From Cytobacillus gottheilii (GTDB taxonomy: Bacteria > Bacillota > Bacilli > Bacillales > Cytobacillaceae), in the NCBI RefSeq assembly GCF_001636345.1, contig NZ_KV440945.1:2333631-2397630 (forward strand): a stretch of 64,000 nucleotides of DNA, in the 5' to 3' direction. Positions 1 through 8,364 of the stretch are shown piece after piece. Each line of letters begins with the position of its first letter. Within the stretch, counting starts at the first letter, position 1. A program made the translations under genes and the position numbers. Under the pieces are notes generated by a model. The model did no database searches, was not told the DNA's origin, and saw only the letters and a program-made list of their open reading frames with translations.

Positions 1-19
1 ATTAAGGGGGAAATAAAAA

Positions 20-517
20 ATGATGAACAGTACAAAAAAACTAACCATTACTGCATTTATTGCAGCTATTACGACGGTTTCCAGCAGTCTTATTTACATA
101 CCGGTAGGATTTGCAAAAATCTTTCCTATTCAGCATTTTGCTAATGTGCTCTCGGCTGTTTTGCTTGGCCCATGGTATGCAGTTATTCAAGCTTTTCTTT
201 CATCAACTTTAAGAAATATGCTGGGAACAGGCAGTATTTTTGCTTATCCAGGCAGTATGATTGGTGCCTTTTTAGCAGCAATTCTTTTCTCCAAAACTCG
301 TAAACTCAGTTTTGCAGCAGCAGGTGAAGTGGTTGGAACAGGCATATTAGGTGCAATGGCGACCTATCCGATTTCTGTCCTTTTCCTTGGACAGGAAGCA
401 GCGCTATTTGGGTTTGTGCCTGCATTTATCTTCAGCAGCTTTACAGGTGCTTTGATGGGTTACGGATTATTGAAAGTAATGGTGAAAAATAAAGCATTAG
501 GAGGCATTTTACAATGA
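20..517 (+). CDS. thiW: ThiW, ECF-transporter S component for a thiamine precursor
   Basis: This small hydrophobic protein of 165 residues has about five membrane segments and the look of the ThiW family, the substrate-binding S component of an energy-coupling-factor importer. In comparative genomics ThiW is predicted to carry the thiazole precursor of thiamine. It needs a shared ATPase/EcfT module encoded elsewhere. The start is an ATGATG pair behind an AAGGGGGAA ribosome site; either ATG could be used. It overlaps the next gene, thiD, by four bases and so is translationally coupled to thiD-thiM-thiE. A TPP riboswitch would be expected just upstream, but the window begins too late to show it. 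The family call is confident; the substrate is inferred from the neighbours. Confidence 0.88.
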   Translation: MMNSTKKLTITAFIAAITTVSSSLIYIPVGFAKIFPIQHFANVLSAVLLGPWYAVIQAFLSSTLRNMLGTGSIFAYPGSMIGAFLAAILFSKTRKLSFAAAGEVVGTGILGAMATYPISVLFLGQEAALFGFVPAFIFSSFTGALMGYGLLKVMVKNKALGGILQ

Positions 518-1341
518 AAACAGCATTGACGATTGCAGGCTCAGATTCAGGCGGAGGTGCCGGTATTCAAGCGGACTTAAAATCATTTAGCGCAAATGGC
601 GTTTTTGGGATGTCCGTTATTACTGCTATTACAGCTCAAAATACACAGGAAGTTCGTTCTGTACAGGATATAGATGTGAATATTATCAGAGATCAAATAG
701 AAGCTGTATTTGATGATATTACGGTTGATGCCGTAAAAATCGGGATGCTTTCATCTGCAGACACAATTAAAACGGTAACGCAAGGCCTGCAAAAATATGC
801 GCCGTCTCATATTGTGCTTGACCCAGTCATGGTTTCAAAAGGCGGGCATCATTTGCTGAGACAAGAAGCAGTGACTTCTTTAATAGATCACATGCTTCCG
901 CTCGCAACTATTATAACCCCTAATATCCCAGAAGCAGAGGTCATTCTTGGTTATCCTATTTCAAACAAGAAAGACATGGAGAAAGCATGTATGGATATGA
1001 CACAACTTGGTGCCAGATCGGTGTTGTTAAAGGGAGGGCATATGGAAGGGGATCCAGATGATTTGTACTATGATGGAACCAATTTTCATTGGATTAGCGG
1101 CACGAGAATTGAGACAAAAAATACACATGGAACAGGGTGTACTCTTTCTTCGGCAATTGCTGCTAACCTTGCTCGCGGGTTTGATATGCTTGAAGCGGTG
1201 AAGCGAGGAAAATCATATATACATATGGCAATTGAGCATAGCCTTGATATTGGCAACGGTCATGGCCCAACAAACCATTTTTATGATTTATACAGAAAAG
1301 CAAAAATGTATCAGGAGGCAGAGAAGACATGGAGCAACTGA
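514..1341 (+). CDS. thiD: hydroxymethylpyrimidine/phosphomethylpyrimidine kinase
   Basis: ThiD phosphorylates HMP twice to give HMP pyrophosphate, the pyrimidine half of thiamine. The N-terminus carries the ribokinase-like glycine-rich stretch AGSDSGGGAGIQAD, and the C-terminal anion-hole motif THGTGCTLSSAIA is intact. Its 275 residues match the usual length. The start overlaps the end of thiW (ATGA), with a GGAGG-like site inside thiW, and its end overlaps thiM by 13 bases. This is one operon for salvage of both thiamine halves. Confidence 0.95.
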   Translation: MKTALTIAGSDSGGGAGIQADLKSFSANGVFGMSVITAITAQNTQEVRSVQDIDVNIIRDQIEAVFDDITVDAVKIGMLSSADTIKTVTQGLQKYAPSHIVLDPVMVSKGGHHLLRQEAVTSLIDHMLPLATIITPNIPEAEVILGYPISNKKDMEKACMDMTQLGARSVLLKGGHMEGDPDDLYYDGTNFHWISGTRIETKNTHGTGCTLSSAIAANLARGFDMLEAVKRGKSYIHMAIEHSLDIGNGHGPTNHFYDLYRKAKMYQEAEKTWSN

Positions 1342-2132
1342 GCGTGAATCAAATTTTCAGAGACTTGGAAACTGGGAAACCTTTAATCCATCAAATTACG
1401 AATAATGTAACCATTAACGATTGTGCGAATGCAACATTGGCAATTGGTGCATCTCCTGTAATGGCTACAAGTATAGAAGAAGTTGAAGCGATGGCTGGAC
1501 TTGCAGATGCTCTAGTGATTAATTTTGGTACCATTACAGCCGATATGTACGAATCCATGGTGCTGGCAGGAAAGGCAGCAAACAGAAAAGGGATTCCAGT
1601 CGTTTTTGATCCGGTTGGAGTAGGCGCTACTCCATATAGAACCCAAAAGGCAATGGATTATATGAAAAAAGTGAAGGTGGATATTGTAAGAGGGAATGGA
1701 ACGGAGGTTTACGCACTTATTGGCGATCAGGCGAATACCCGAGGTGTTGATGCTGGTGAATTATCCTTAACTCATACTGAATTAGCAAAGCTGGCTGCTG
1801 AGAAGCTGAATGCAGTTATTGTCATAAGCGGTAAACATGATGCCATATCAGATGGAACTAGAGTGGCAGAAATCGAGAATGGTGATATTTGGTTAACAGC
1901 TGTGACTGGCACTGGATGCATGACAACCGCTCTAATTGCTTCTTGTGCAGGTGTTTCTGAGGATTATTTCTCTGCAGCAGTTGTTGGAATGGGCATTATG
2001 AGCCTTGCTGGAGAGCGAGCGAGAAGGAAAATTTCAGACGGTGAAGGCATTGGCACGTTTAAAGTAAAGTTAATGGATGAAATCTTCACCATGAATGAAA
2101 CTGTCTGGGAGAGAGAGGTTATATTGCGATGA
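1329..2132 (+). CDS. thiM: hydroxyethylthiazole kinase
   Basis: ThiM phosphorylates 4-methyl-5-(2-hydroxyethyl)thiazole to the form used by ThiE. The protein has 267 residues, as expected. It shows the family signatures HQITNNVTINDCAN near the N-terminus, VFDPVGVGAT in the middle and the anion-hole motif TGTGCMTTALIAS near residue 200. The start lies 13 bases inside the 3' end of thiD, preceded by AGGAGG. Together with ThiW this makes a thiazole-salvage module; no thiazole-synthesis genes (thiF, thiS, thiG, thiO) are in view. Confidence 0.95.
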   Translation: MEQLSVNQIFRDLETGKPLIHQITNNVTINDCANATLAIGASPVMATSIEEVEAMAGLADALVINFGTITADMYESMVLAGKAANRKGIPVVFDPVGVGATPYRTQKAMDYMKKVKVDIVRGNGTEVYALIGDQANTRGVDAGELSLTHTELAKLAAEKLNAVIVISGKHDAISDGTRVAEIENGDIWLTAVTGTGCMTTALIASCAGVSEDYFSAAVVGMGIMSLAGERARRKISDGEGIGTFKVKLMDEIFTMNETVWEREVILR

Positions 2133-2773
2133 AAATGGATTATAGCGTTTATTTGGTAACAGAGGAGTCCCGTGATTTAAAAGATTTGCTTTATATTGTA
2201 GAAGAAGCCGTTAAGGGCGGTGCAACCATTGTGCAGCTTCGTGAGAAAACGAGTGAAGGCAAACTATTTTTCGAAAAAGCCTTAAAGTTAAAAAGGCTTT
2301 TAGATCAGTACGATGTTCCTCTCATTATAAACGATCGAGTTGATGTAGCTTTAGCTGTTCATGCGGCAGGCATACATGTGGGCCAAACAGATCTCCCTTT
2401 AAAAGCGATAAGAGCAATTGTGCCAGATTCCATGATTATAGGTGTTTCTGTTTCAAATCCAGAAGAAGCACAGGCAGCACAGAGAGATGGGGCAGACTAT
2501 GTAGGTGTTGGCGCTGCATTTCCAACTGCTTCAAAAGGAGATGCAACAGTCCTTCCTCCAGGCATGCTTGAAAAAACAGTTCAATCTGTCACGATTCCTG
2601 CTGTTGCAATCGGAGGCATCAATCATGGGAACATCCCCCAGCTCAACCATATAAACCTTGCAGGAGCTGCAATCGTTTCAGCGATCATGAATGCACCTTC
2701 TCCACGTGAAGCAGCGGAACAGTTTGGAGCATTGCTGCTCGGCAGAAAAGGATCTAAAGAGGGAATAATTTGA
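2129..2773 (+). CDS. thiE: thiamine phosphate synthase
   Basis: ThiE joins HMP pyrophosphate and thiazole phosphate to thiamine phosphate. The TIM-barrel motifs are present: VQLREK, the NDRVDVALAVHAAGIHVGQ segment with its substrate and metal contacts, GVSVSNPEEA, and the phosphate-binding VAIGGIN. The 214 residues agree with the family. It overlaps thiM by four bases (ATGA) and ends the operon. I see no strong terminator behind it. Confidence 0.95.
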   Translation: MKMDYSVYLVTEESRDLKDLLYIVEEAVKGGATIVQLREKTSEGKLFFEKALKLKRLLDQYDVPLIINDRVDVALAVHAAGIHVGQTDLPLKAIRAIVPDSMIIGVSVSNPEEAQAAQRDGADYVGVGAAFPTASKGDATVLPPGMLEKTVQSVTIPAVAIGGINHGNIPQLNHINLAGAAIVSAIMNAPSPREAAEQFGALLLGRKGSKEGII

Positions 2774-2879
2774 GAAGCATAACTGATAAGGAATATTGAG
2801 TCAGTAGAAACCGTTCCTCTGGCTCTTTGTCCATTGATTCCTGTATACTAGAGGCTATCAATTGTATGGAGGGATATAA

Positions 2880-3407
2880 ATGAGATTGAAGGATAAAAAA
2901 GTCATAGCACTTGTTGAGAATGAATTTGAGGATCTAGAGCTATGGTATCCGATTTTACGGCTTCAAGAAGAGGGAGCAACTGTTGATTTAGTCGGGCAAG
3001 AGGCAAATAAACAGTATATTGGAAAATATGGCGTCCCCGCGCAATCGGCATATGCTTTTACGGATATCAATGCGGAGGATTATGATGCTATTCTGGTTCC
3101 CGGAGGATGGGCGCCAGACAAGCTAAGACGTTATCCGGAAGTGCTGAAGATGGTTCAGCATATGGATGAAAAGAAAAAGCCTATCGGACAAATTTGTCAT
3201 GCTGGCTGGGTGCTTATTTCAGCAAACATCTTACAAGGAAAAAAGGTCACCAGCACACCTGGAATCAAAGATGATATGACAAATGCTGGTGCTATATGGA
3301 GTGATGAGGCAGTCGTTACGGACGGCCATATTGTGTCCAGCCGCAGACCGCCAGACTTGCCTCCTTATGTTAAGGCATTTGCGGATGTATTAGCAGAACA
3401 AAAATAA
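2880..3407 (+). CDS. DJ-1/PfpI family protein (YfkM/GSP18-like)
   Basis: This 175-residue protein belongs to the DJ-1/PfpI glutamine-amidotransferase-like fold. The nucleophile elbow is IGQICHAGW at about residue 105, with Cys followed by His as in PfpI and Bacillus YfkM; the conserved Glu lies near residue 16 (NEFEDLE). Such proteins act as stress chaperone/deglycase or protease-like enzymes; the exact role here is not decidable from sequence. The start is backed by GGAGGG. The gene stands alone and is closed by a good terminator. Confidence 0.85.
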   Translation: MRLKDKKVIALVENEFEDLELWYPILRLQEEGATVDLVGQEANKQYIGKYGVPAQSAYAFTDINAEDYDAILVPGGWAPDKLRRYPEVLKMVQHMDEKKKPIGQICHAGWVLISANILQGKKVTSTPGIKDDMTNAGAIWSDEAVVTDGHIVSSRRPPDLPPYVKAFADVLAEQK

Positions 3408-3446
3408 TCCTAACGTACATTCAATCATATATGACTTACATGTAAG

Positions 3447-3479
3447 GTCTGTTCCTAATTAGAGGAACAGGCTTTTTTT
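3447..3479 (+). terminator. intrinsic terminator after the DJ-1/PfpI gene
   Basis: A stem built from CTGTTCCT and AGGAACAG with a six-base loop is followed by a run of seven T. It lies 40 bases after the stop codon. Confidence 0.85.
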
Positions 3480-3582
3480 GTGGAAAATACGGTAGCATTG
3501 GCAGGGTTCAAACGTTTGAGCAGGTGAATAGGTGTTCTCTCAATTTACATGAAAGGCCAAGGAAATTCGTTTCATCGTTTTT

Positions 3583-3627
3583 TTAAGAAATTCTTAAGAT
3601 TTTTGCTATCCATTTGTTAAGATTTTT
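3583..3627 (+). promoter_or_regulatory. TTAAGA repeats upstream of the two-component operon
   Basis: Three TTAAGA hexamers begin at 3583, 3594 and 3617, i.e. 11 and 23 bp apart, on one face of the helix. The first two also form the perfect palindrome TTAAGAAATTCTTAA. Direct hexamers at 11-bp spacing are typical of OmpR/PhoB-type regulators, so this is a candidate autoregulatory operator for the response regulator starting at 3680. Binding is inferred. Confidence 0.5.
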
Positions 3628-3679
3628 CTAGTAAGATAGAAATTAATTAAAGTAGTGAGCAGGAAGAAGGCAGGGCAGA

Positions 3680-4375
3680 ATGATGGCAAAGTATAATGTG
3701 CTGGTTGTGGATGATGAGAAGGAAATCCGCGATGCAATTGAAATTTATTTAAAAAATGAAGGCATTACGGTGGTAAAAGCAAGCGATGGAGTGGAAGCAT
3801 TAGAAGTACTTCAGCACAGCGAAATCCACCTTATAATCTTGGATGTCATGATGCCAAGATTAGATGGAATTGGAGCAACATATAAAATTAGAGAAGAAAA
3901 GAATATCCCGATTATTATCTTAAGTGCGAAAAGTGAGGATACAGACAAAATCTTAGGACTGCAGGTAGGTGCAGATGATTATGTCACCAAGCCTTTTAAT
4001 CCAATGGAGCTAGTTGCACGCGTAAAATCCCAGCTGCGCAGATATGTAACCTTTGGGAATTTTGAAGGAGCAAAAAAAGAGATTAACCTAAACGGATTGA
4101 CATTAAATACAGCTGCAAAGGAAGTCTGTTTGAATGGGGAGTCCATAAAGCTGACACCAATCGAATATAAAATAACAGAGCTGCTGATAACAAATGCAGG
4201 CACCGTTTTTTCGATTAATGAAATCTATGAAAAAGTATGGAAAGAACCTTGTTTTAACGCAGAAAATACGGTTGCTGTACATATTCGTAAAATTCGTGAA
4301 AAGATTGAAATTGATCCGAAAAATCCAAGATATTTAAAGGTGGTGTGGGGCATTGGCTACAAAATGGAAAGGTAA
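3680..4375 (+). CDS. OmpR/PhoB-family response regulator (VanR-like)
   Basis: An N-terminal receiver domain (residues about 5-120) shows the acidic pair DD, the phospho-acceptor Asp55 in LIILDVMMPRLDG, and the conserved Lys in YVTKPF. A winged-helix DNA-binding domain fills the C-terminal half, ending in the typical LKVVWGIGYKMER. At 231 residues it matches VanR/OmpR regulators. The start may be either of two consecutive codons (ATGATG). It overlaps the kinase gene by 23 bases. The stimulus is unknown. Confidence 0.92.
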   Translation: MMAKYNVLVVDDEKEIRDAIEIYLKNEGITVVKASDGVEALEVLQHSEIHLIILDVMMPRLDGIGATYKIREEKNIPIIILSAKSEDTDKILGLQVGADDYVTKPFNPMELVARVKSQLRRYVTFGNFEGAKKEINLNGLTLNTAAKEVCLNGESIKLTPIEYKITELLITNAGTVFSINEIYEKVWKEPCFNAENTVAVHIRKIREKIEIDPKNPRYLKVVWGIGYKMER

Positions 4376-6593
4376 GTTCCTTATCTTTATTTGCTCCATA
4401 CTGCTAGCTTATGGAACGAGCGGATTATTCACTGCTATATTGTATTCCAATGAATTCTTTCATAAAGACAATTATTTTCAAACCGATGAATTTCAAATGG
4501 ATTTGGGCGAGTTTGCAGCTCTACTAAATATATATGAATTAAACAATCTCACACTTGAAGAAGCAAAAGAAAATATTATGGTCTCTAAAGAAGACATAGA
4601 GGAACATCGATACAGATACGGAGAGCTGCAGGAACAAATTGATAATATTACGATGCAATATGAAGAGCGTATTCAAACGGCATTAAATTCAAATAATCAG
4701 AAGGCTGCCGATGCGTATATTGAAGAAAGAGACAATAAGATAAAAGATATCACCCAAAACTTCGAAAGCGATGAATATGTTATACCAAAGGTAAAGGCTG
4801 AAAAAGAAGCAAAACTCGAACAATTTTATCAAGAAAAAGAGAGCTTTAAGGAACATTTTACTGATTCTGCTAAAACATTTACCTATTACTTTGAAAACAC
4901 TGTTACAGGAAAAACGTATACCAATTTAGAAGCTGAAGAGACAGCGGATACTTATTTTACTAGTGAACATACATACTTTTTCACTGATTATACAATTGGT
5001 GATGTGATGTCAGACTATTATATGCTGCCGCTTGGAGAGCTGCCAAGAGAGCTAGAACAGGTTGACTACAGCGAATTCAATGGAAAAATTGCTTTAGCCC
5101 GTTCTTTGCCAGATCAAAGTCAATATATCAATGAAATGCATAAATATGAAGATTTGCAGATTCTGTTTATTTTACTGGCTGCAACAAGTCTTATTCTGCT
5201 GATTCTATCAATCGTAATAATCAAAAAATCGAAGCTTATTACCGCAGAAATTCATCAAATAAAGCACTACTATGAAAAATTCCCAATCGACACTCGTGTG
5301 ATCCTTTGTATTCTAGCTTTTATCGGTGCATTTATGTCACTGGACTTTATCCATCATAGTACTCGCTACCTATTAGATGATAGCTATTTTCTAAACGAAT
5401 TAATTGTATCCTTCTTAGGCTATTATATTTGTTTTTCACTCGCCATTATTCAATCCGTTTTTCTCTTTGGCGTGCTGACTGATCCTGCTGCGATTGCGGA
5501 TGACTGGAAAAAAGGGATCAGCTACCGGCTTCTTTCTATATGCCGCAGAGGGTTCAAGAATCTTAGGGGAAATATTAAAGGTGCCTTCTTAGAACAACCG
5601 CTGGGAACACAAGTCATGCTGCTGCTCGGAAGTATTTTCTTTACTGGTCTATGTGCTTTTACGATGATGATTCATCCTCTTTTTATCATCATATATCTTC
5701 TTCTATTAGGAATTGTATGCATACCAGCGATCATCATGTTTGTGAGGAATGTCGGTACGCTTCAGCAGCTTGCCAAAAAAACAAACGAGCTGGCACAAGG
5801 AAAGCTTGGGGAAGATTTACATATTCCTGAACAAATAGATTTGGCAAACATGGCGAAGGATTTGAATGCGCTTAGACAGATTGTAAAAGCATCGCAAAAG
5901 GAACAAGCCAAAAGTGAACGGCTAAAAACAGAGCTTATTACGAACGTTTCACATGATTTAAGAACGCCTTTAACGTCCATCATCAATTATACAGAACTGC
6001 TAAAGTCACAACAGCTATCAGACCAAGAGCGTGACTCGTATCTTGACATTATTGATCAAAAATCAAAGAGACTAAAAGGCTTAATTGAGGATTTATTCGA
6101 AGTCTCTAAGATGGCAAGCGGAAACGTCGAGCTTTCTAAAGAAAAGGGAGATTTAGTACAGCTGCTTCATCAGGCGATTGCCGAGTATGATACAGATATA
6201 CAGAATTCTAACCTCCAGTTCAGACTATCGGTCACGGAAAGCCCCGTATTTGTGCTAGTAGACGGGCAAAAAGTCTGGCGAGTTTTCGATAATTTAATAT
6301 CAAATATATTGAAATACTCTCTTGAGCATTCACGCGTTTATATATCGCTCATAGAAGAAAGTCAACAGGCTCAGATTATATTTAAAAATATCTCAAAATA
6401 TGAATTAAACGATGAAAGTGAAGAATTATTTGAGCGTTTTAAAAGAGGAGATACTTCACGGCATACGGAAGGTTCAGGATTAGGACTTGCCATTGCAAAA
6501 TCAATCATAGATTTGCATGACGGAGAATTAGTCATTGATACAGATGGTGATTTATTTAAAGTTAGCATAGTGCTTCAAAAAGTAAATATATAA
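4353..6593 (+). CDS. large multi-pass sensor histidine kinase
   Basis: A 746-residue kinase paired with the preceding regulator. Visible order: TM1 (residues 8-31), a long charged, Glu/Lys-rich extracellular domain to about 267, TM2 (269-291), four more membrane segments (about 316-335, 351-375, 420-441, 444-466), a HAMP-like linker, the phospho-acceptor His534 in NVSHDLRTPL, and an ATPase domain with the G box GSGLGLAIAKS near 706. The start is TTG behind AAAGGTGGTG, inside the regulator gene. Six membrane spans and an extracellular domain of over 200 residues are unusual for this class. It is followed after only 16 bases by a sigma-factor gene. Confidence 0.9.
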   Translation: MATKWKGKFLIFICSILLAYGTSGLFTAILYSNEFFHKDNYFQTDEFQMDLGEFAALLNIYELNNLTLEEAKENIMVSKEDIEEHRYRYGELQEQIDNITMQYEERIQTALNSNNQKAADAYIEERDNKIKDITQNFESDEYVIPKVKAEKEAKLEQFYQEKESFKEHFTDSAKTFTYYFENTVTGKTYTNLEAEETADTYFTSEHTYFFTDYTIGDVMSDYYMLPLGELPRELEQVDYSEFNGKIALARSLPDQSQYINEMHKYEDLQILFILLAATSLILLILSIVIIKKSKLITAEIHQIKHYYEKFPIDTRVILCILAFIGAFMSLDFIHHSTRYLLDDSYFLNELIVSFLGYYICFSLAIIQSVFLFGVLTDPAAIADDWKKGISYRLLSICRRGFKNLRGNIKGAFLEQPLGTQVMLLLGSIFFTGLCAFTMMIHPLFIIIYLLLLGIVCIPAIIMFVRNVGTLQQLAKKTNELAQGKLGEDLHIPEQIDLANMAKDLNALRQIVKASQKEQAKSERLKTELITNVSHDLRTPLTSIINYTELLKSQQLSDQERDSYLDIIDQKSKRLKGLIEDLFEVSKMASGNVELSKEKGDLVQLLHQAIAEYDTDIQNSNLQFRLSVTESPVFVLVDGQKVWRVFDNLISNILKYSLEHSRVYISLIEESQQAQIIFKNISKYELNDESEELFERFKRGDTSRHTEGSGLGLAIAKSIIDLHDGELVIDTDGDLFKVSIVLQKVNI

Positions 6594-6609
6594 AAAAGTA
6601 GGGACCATT

Positions 6610-7128
6610 ATGGACGAAGATTATTTCAATGAATTATATGAACGTTATTTTCATCGGCTCTATCACGTTGCCTATCGAATCACTAAAGATCAGCAGCTGG
6701 CTGAGGATGCTGTGCATGAAACATATATCAAGGCGATTAAGAAAATACAATGTGTTGAAGATTCAAAAAAGATAGGGGCTTGGTTATCTGTGATTGCTGC
6801 AAGAACTGCGATTGATATAATCCGAAAAGAGAAAAAAAGCAATGTAATGTCTATGGAGCATATTCACCTTAAAGCAAGTTCGCTGCAGACGGATCATAAT
6901 GTTGTCGAAAAGGATGTAGAGGCATCATTATTTAATCAGAATTTATATAAGGCTATTCATCAGCTTTCAGCACATTACCAAACCATTCTGCTATTAAAGC
7001 TTCAAAAAGGGTTGAAAGAACAAGAAATCGCTGATATCCTGCATATAAATCAGAATACCGTAAAAACTCGCTTGTATCGGGCTAGACAAAAGCTAAAGAT
7101 TCTAGTCAACAGGTTAGAAACAGCCTAA
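6610..7128 (+). CDS. ECF-type RNA polymerase sigma factor
   Basis: This 172-residue protein has sigma region 2 (DEDYFNELYERYFHRLYHVAYR, with the DAVHETYIKAI core helix) and region 4 with the helix-turn-helix EQEIADILHINQNTVKTRLYRAR. Region 3 is absent, as in ECF sigma factors. It starts 16 bases after the kinase gene, so the three genes look cotranscribed. No anti-sigma gene follows: a strong terminator comes immediately. Activity may therefore be set by two-component control of transcription rather than by a membrane anti-sigma factor; this is inference. Confidence 0.88.
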   Translation: MDEDYFNELYERYFHRLYHVAYRITKDQQLAEDAVHETYIKAIKKIQCVEDSKKIGAWLSVIAARTAIDIIRKEKKSNVMSMEHIHLKASSLQTDHNVVEKDVEASLFNQNLYKAIHQLSAHYQTILLLKLQKGLKEQEIADILHINQNTVKTRLYRARQKLKILVNRLETA

Positions 7129-7157
7129 AAAAAAAGAGGGGATCCCCTCTTTTTTTT
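7127..7157. terminator. bidirectional terminator between sigma gene and hxlR-type gene
   Basis: The perfect palindrome GAGGGGATCCCCTC is flanked by nine A on the left and eight T on the right, so it can end transcription from both convergent genes. Confidence 0.9.
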
Positions 7158-7195
7158 GTGTTTATGTTTATCTCTTCAATTAAGAGGTAAATGGA

Positions 7196-7519
7196 TTATG
7201 TTTCATCCGCTGAAATCCATTCTTGTGACCATTTTTCAACCTCGCGTAAGACAGGCTCTAACGAAATGCCTTTCTCTGTTAAAGAGTACTCAATAATCAC
7301 CGGGGTTTCAGGGATGACTTTTCGTTTAATAATTCCTTGCTTTTCCATTTCTTTTAACCGCTCTGATAAAACTTTTCCGCTAATGCCTACAGATGTTTGA
7401 ATCGATCCAAACCGTTTTGGACCAGTGAGAAGCTGATGTATTAACAGAGCCGTCCAGCGTTGGCTTAAAATTGAAATGGCTTTTTCAAAGCGAGGACAAA
7501 TGTCAGTTTCTTTCATCAT
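7196..7519 (-). CDS. HxlR-family transcriptional regulator
   Basis: A 107-residue winged-helix protein of the HxlR/YodB family: recognition region LSERLKEMEKQGIIKRK and the family ending YSLTEKG. Cys8 in DICPRFEKA matches the N-terminal redox-sensing Cys of YodB, CatR and HypR, which respond to quinones, diamide or similar electrophiles. The gene is divergent from an FMN-dependent reductase, the common target of such sensors. Operator-like GTTAC/GTAAC repeats lie between them. The inducer is inferred. Confidence 0.9.
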   Translation of the reverse strand: MMKETDICPRFEKAISILSQRWTALLIHQLLTGPKRFGSIQTSVGISGKVLSERLKEMEKQGIIKRKVIPETPVIIEYSLTEKGISLEPVLREVEKWSQEWISADET

Positions 7520-7585
7520 TCGTTCACTCCTTATAGCTTTATTATACCATTAAAAAAACAGAAATAAAATTACATTAGATAATAA

Positions 7586-7620
7586 AGTAACTTGACAATA
7601 GTGAATTGATAAAATATACT
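7586..7620 (+). promoter_or_regulatory. sigma-A promoter of the FMN reductase gene
   Basis: A near-perfect promoter, TTGACA at 7592-7597 and TATACT at 7615-7620 with a 17-bp spacer, reads toward the reductase. An AGTAAC half-site (7586-7591) abuts the -35 box, placing a likely repressor site right at the promoter. Confidence 0.8.
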
Positions 7621-7622
7621 TG

Positions 7623-7695
7623 GTTACATAAAGTAACTTATTGATAGAAAGAATTGAAATATCTTTTATTCAGCAGTTACTTACATCTATGTAAC
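7623..7695. promoter_or_regulatory. candidate HxlR operators, GTTAC/GTAAC inverted repeats
   Basis: Two inverted repeats follow the promoter: GTTAC-N5-GTAAC at 7623-7637, over the expected transcription start, and GTTAC-N10-GTAAC at 7676-7695, which also contains TTACATCTATGTAA. Position and symmetry fit repression by the divergent HxlR protein. Confidence 0.65.
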
Positions 7696-7743
7696 GGATA
7701 TCCAGCATGAGTTTTTATCGTTTAAAAAAGGGAGGAAATAAAA

Positions 7744-8283
7744 ATGGCAAATTTAAAAATTGGAATAATATTAGGCAGTACTCGTGAAGGAAGAGTAAGT
7801 CCGCAGGTTGGTGAATGGGTTAAAGGGATTGCTGATCAGCGCAGTGATGCAGAATATGAAATTGTAGATATTGCAGATTTCAACCTGCCGTTTTTAGGTA
7901 CCACTAGTGAAGCAGAAGGCATTAAAAAATGGTCGGAAAAACTGACTAGCCTAGATGGATTTGTATTTATTGTTCAAGAATACAACCACAGCATTACAGG
8001 TGCTCTTAAAAATGCCTTAGACTTAGCGCGTGATGAATGGCATAACAAAGCAGCAGGTATTGTAAGCTATGGATCAACAGGTGGAGCTCGTGCAGCAGAA
8101 CATTTGCGTGGTATTCTAGCTGAACTTCATGTTGCCGATGTTCGCACACATCCAACATTGTCCCTATTTACAGATTTTGAGAACTTCAGTGAATTCAAAC
8201 CAGCAGATCTTCATCTTGACAATGTGAATACCATGCTGGATCAAGTGAATGCTTGGAGCGGGGCTCTTAAAACATTACGATAA
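7744..8283 (+). CDS. NAD(P)H-dependent FMN reductase
   Basis: A flavodoxin-fold reductase of 179 residues. The FMN phosphate loop is GSTREGRVSPQVGEW (about residues 11-25), and QEYNHSITGALKNALD plus SYGSTGGARAAEHLR are the family flavin-contact segments. Members reduce quinones, azo compounds or FMN. The start follows GGGAGGAAAT. Divergence from an HxlR-type sensor suggests induction by electrophiles or quinones, and the promoter is embedded in operator repeats. Confidence 0.9.
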   Translation: MANLKIGIILGSTREGRVSPQVGEWVKGIADQRSDAEYEIVDIADFNLPFLGTTSEAEGIKKWSEKLTSLDGFVFIVQEYNHSITGALKNALDLARDEWHNKAAGIVSYGSTGGARAAEHLRGILAELHVADVRTHPTLSLFTDFENFSEFKPADLHLDNVNTMLDQVNAWSGALKTLR

Positions 8284-8306
8284 AATACTTTTAATAGCAC
8301 AAGAGG

Positions 8307-8339
8307 AAAAAGCAAGGGAGAAGTTTCCCTTGCTTTTTT
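8307..8339 (+). terminator. terminator of the FMN reductase gene
   Basis: AGCAAGGGA pairs with TCCCTTGCT across a six-base loop, with A upstream and six T downstream. Confidence 0.88.
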
Positions 8340-8364
8340 GTTCGCTTAACAACACTTTGTAGGA

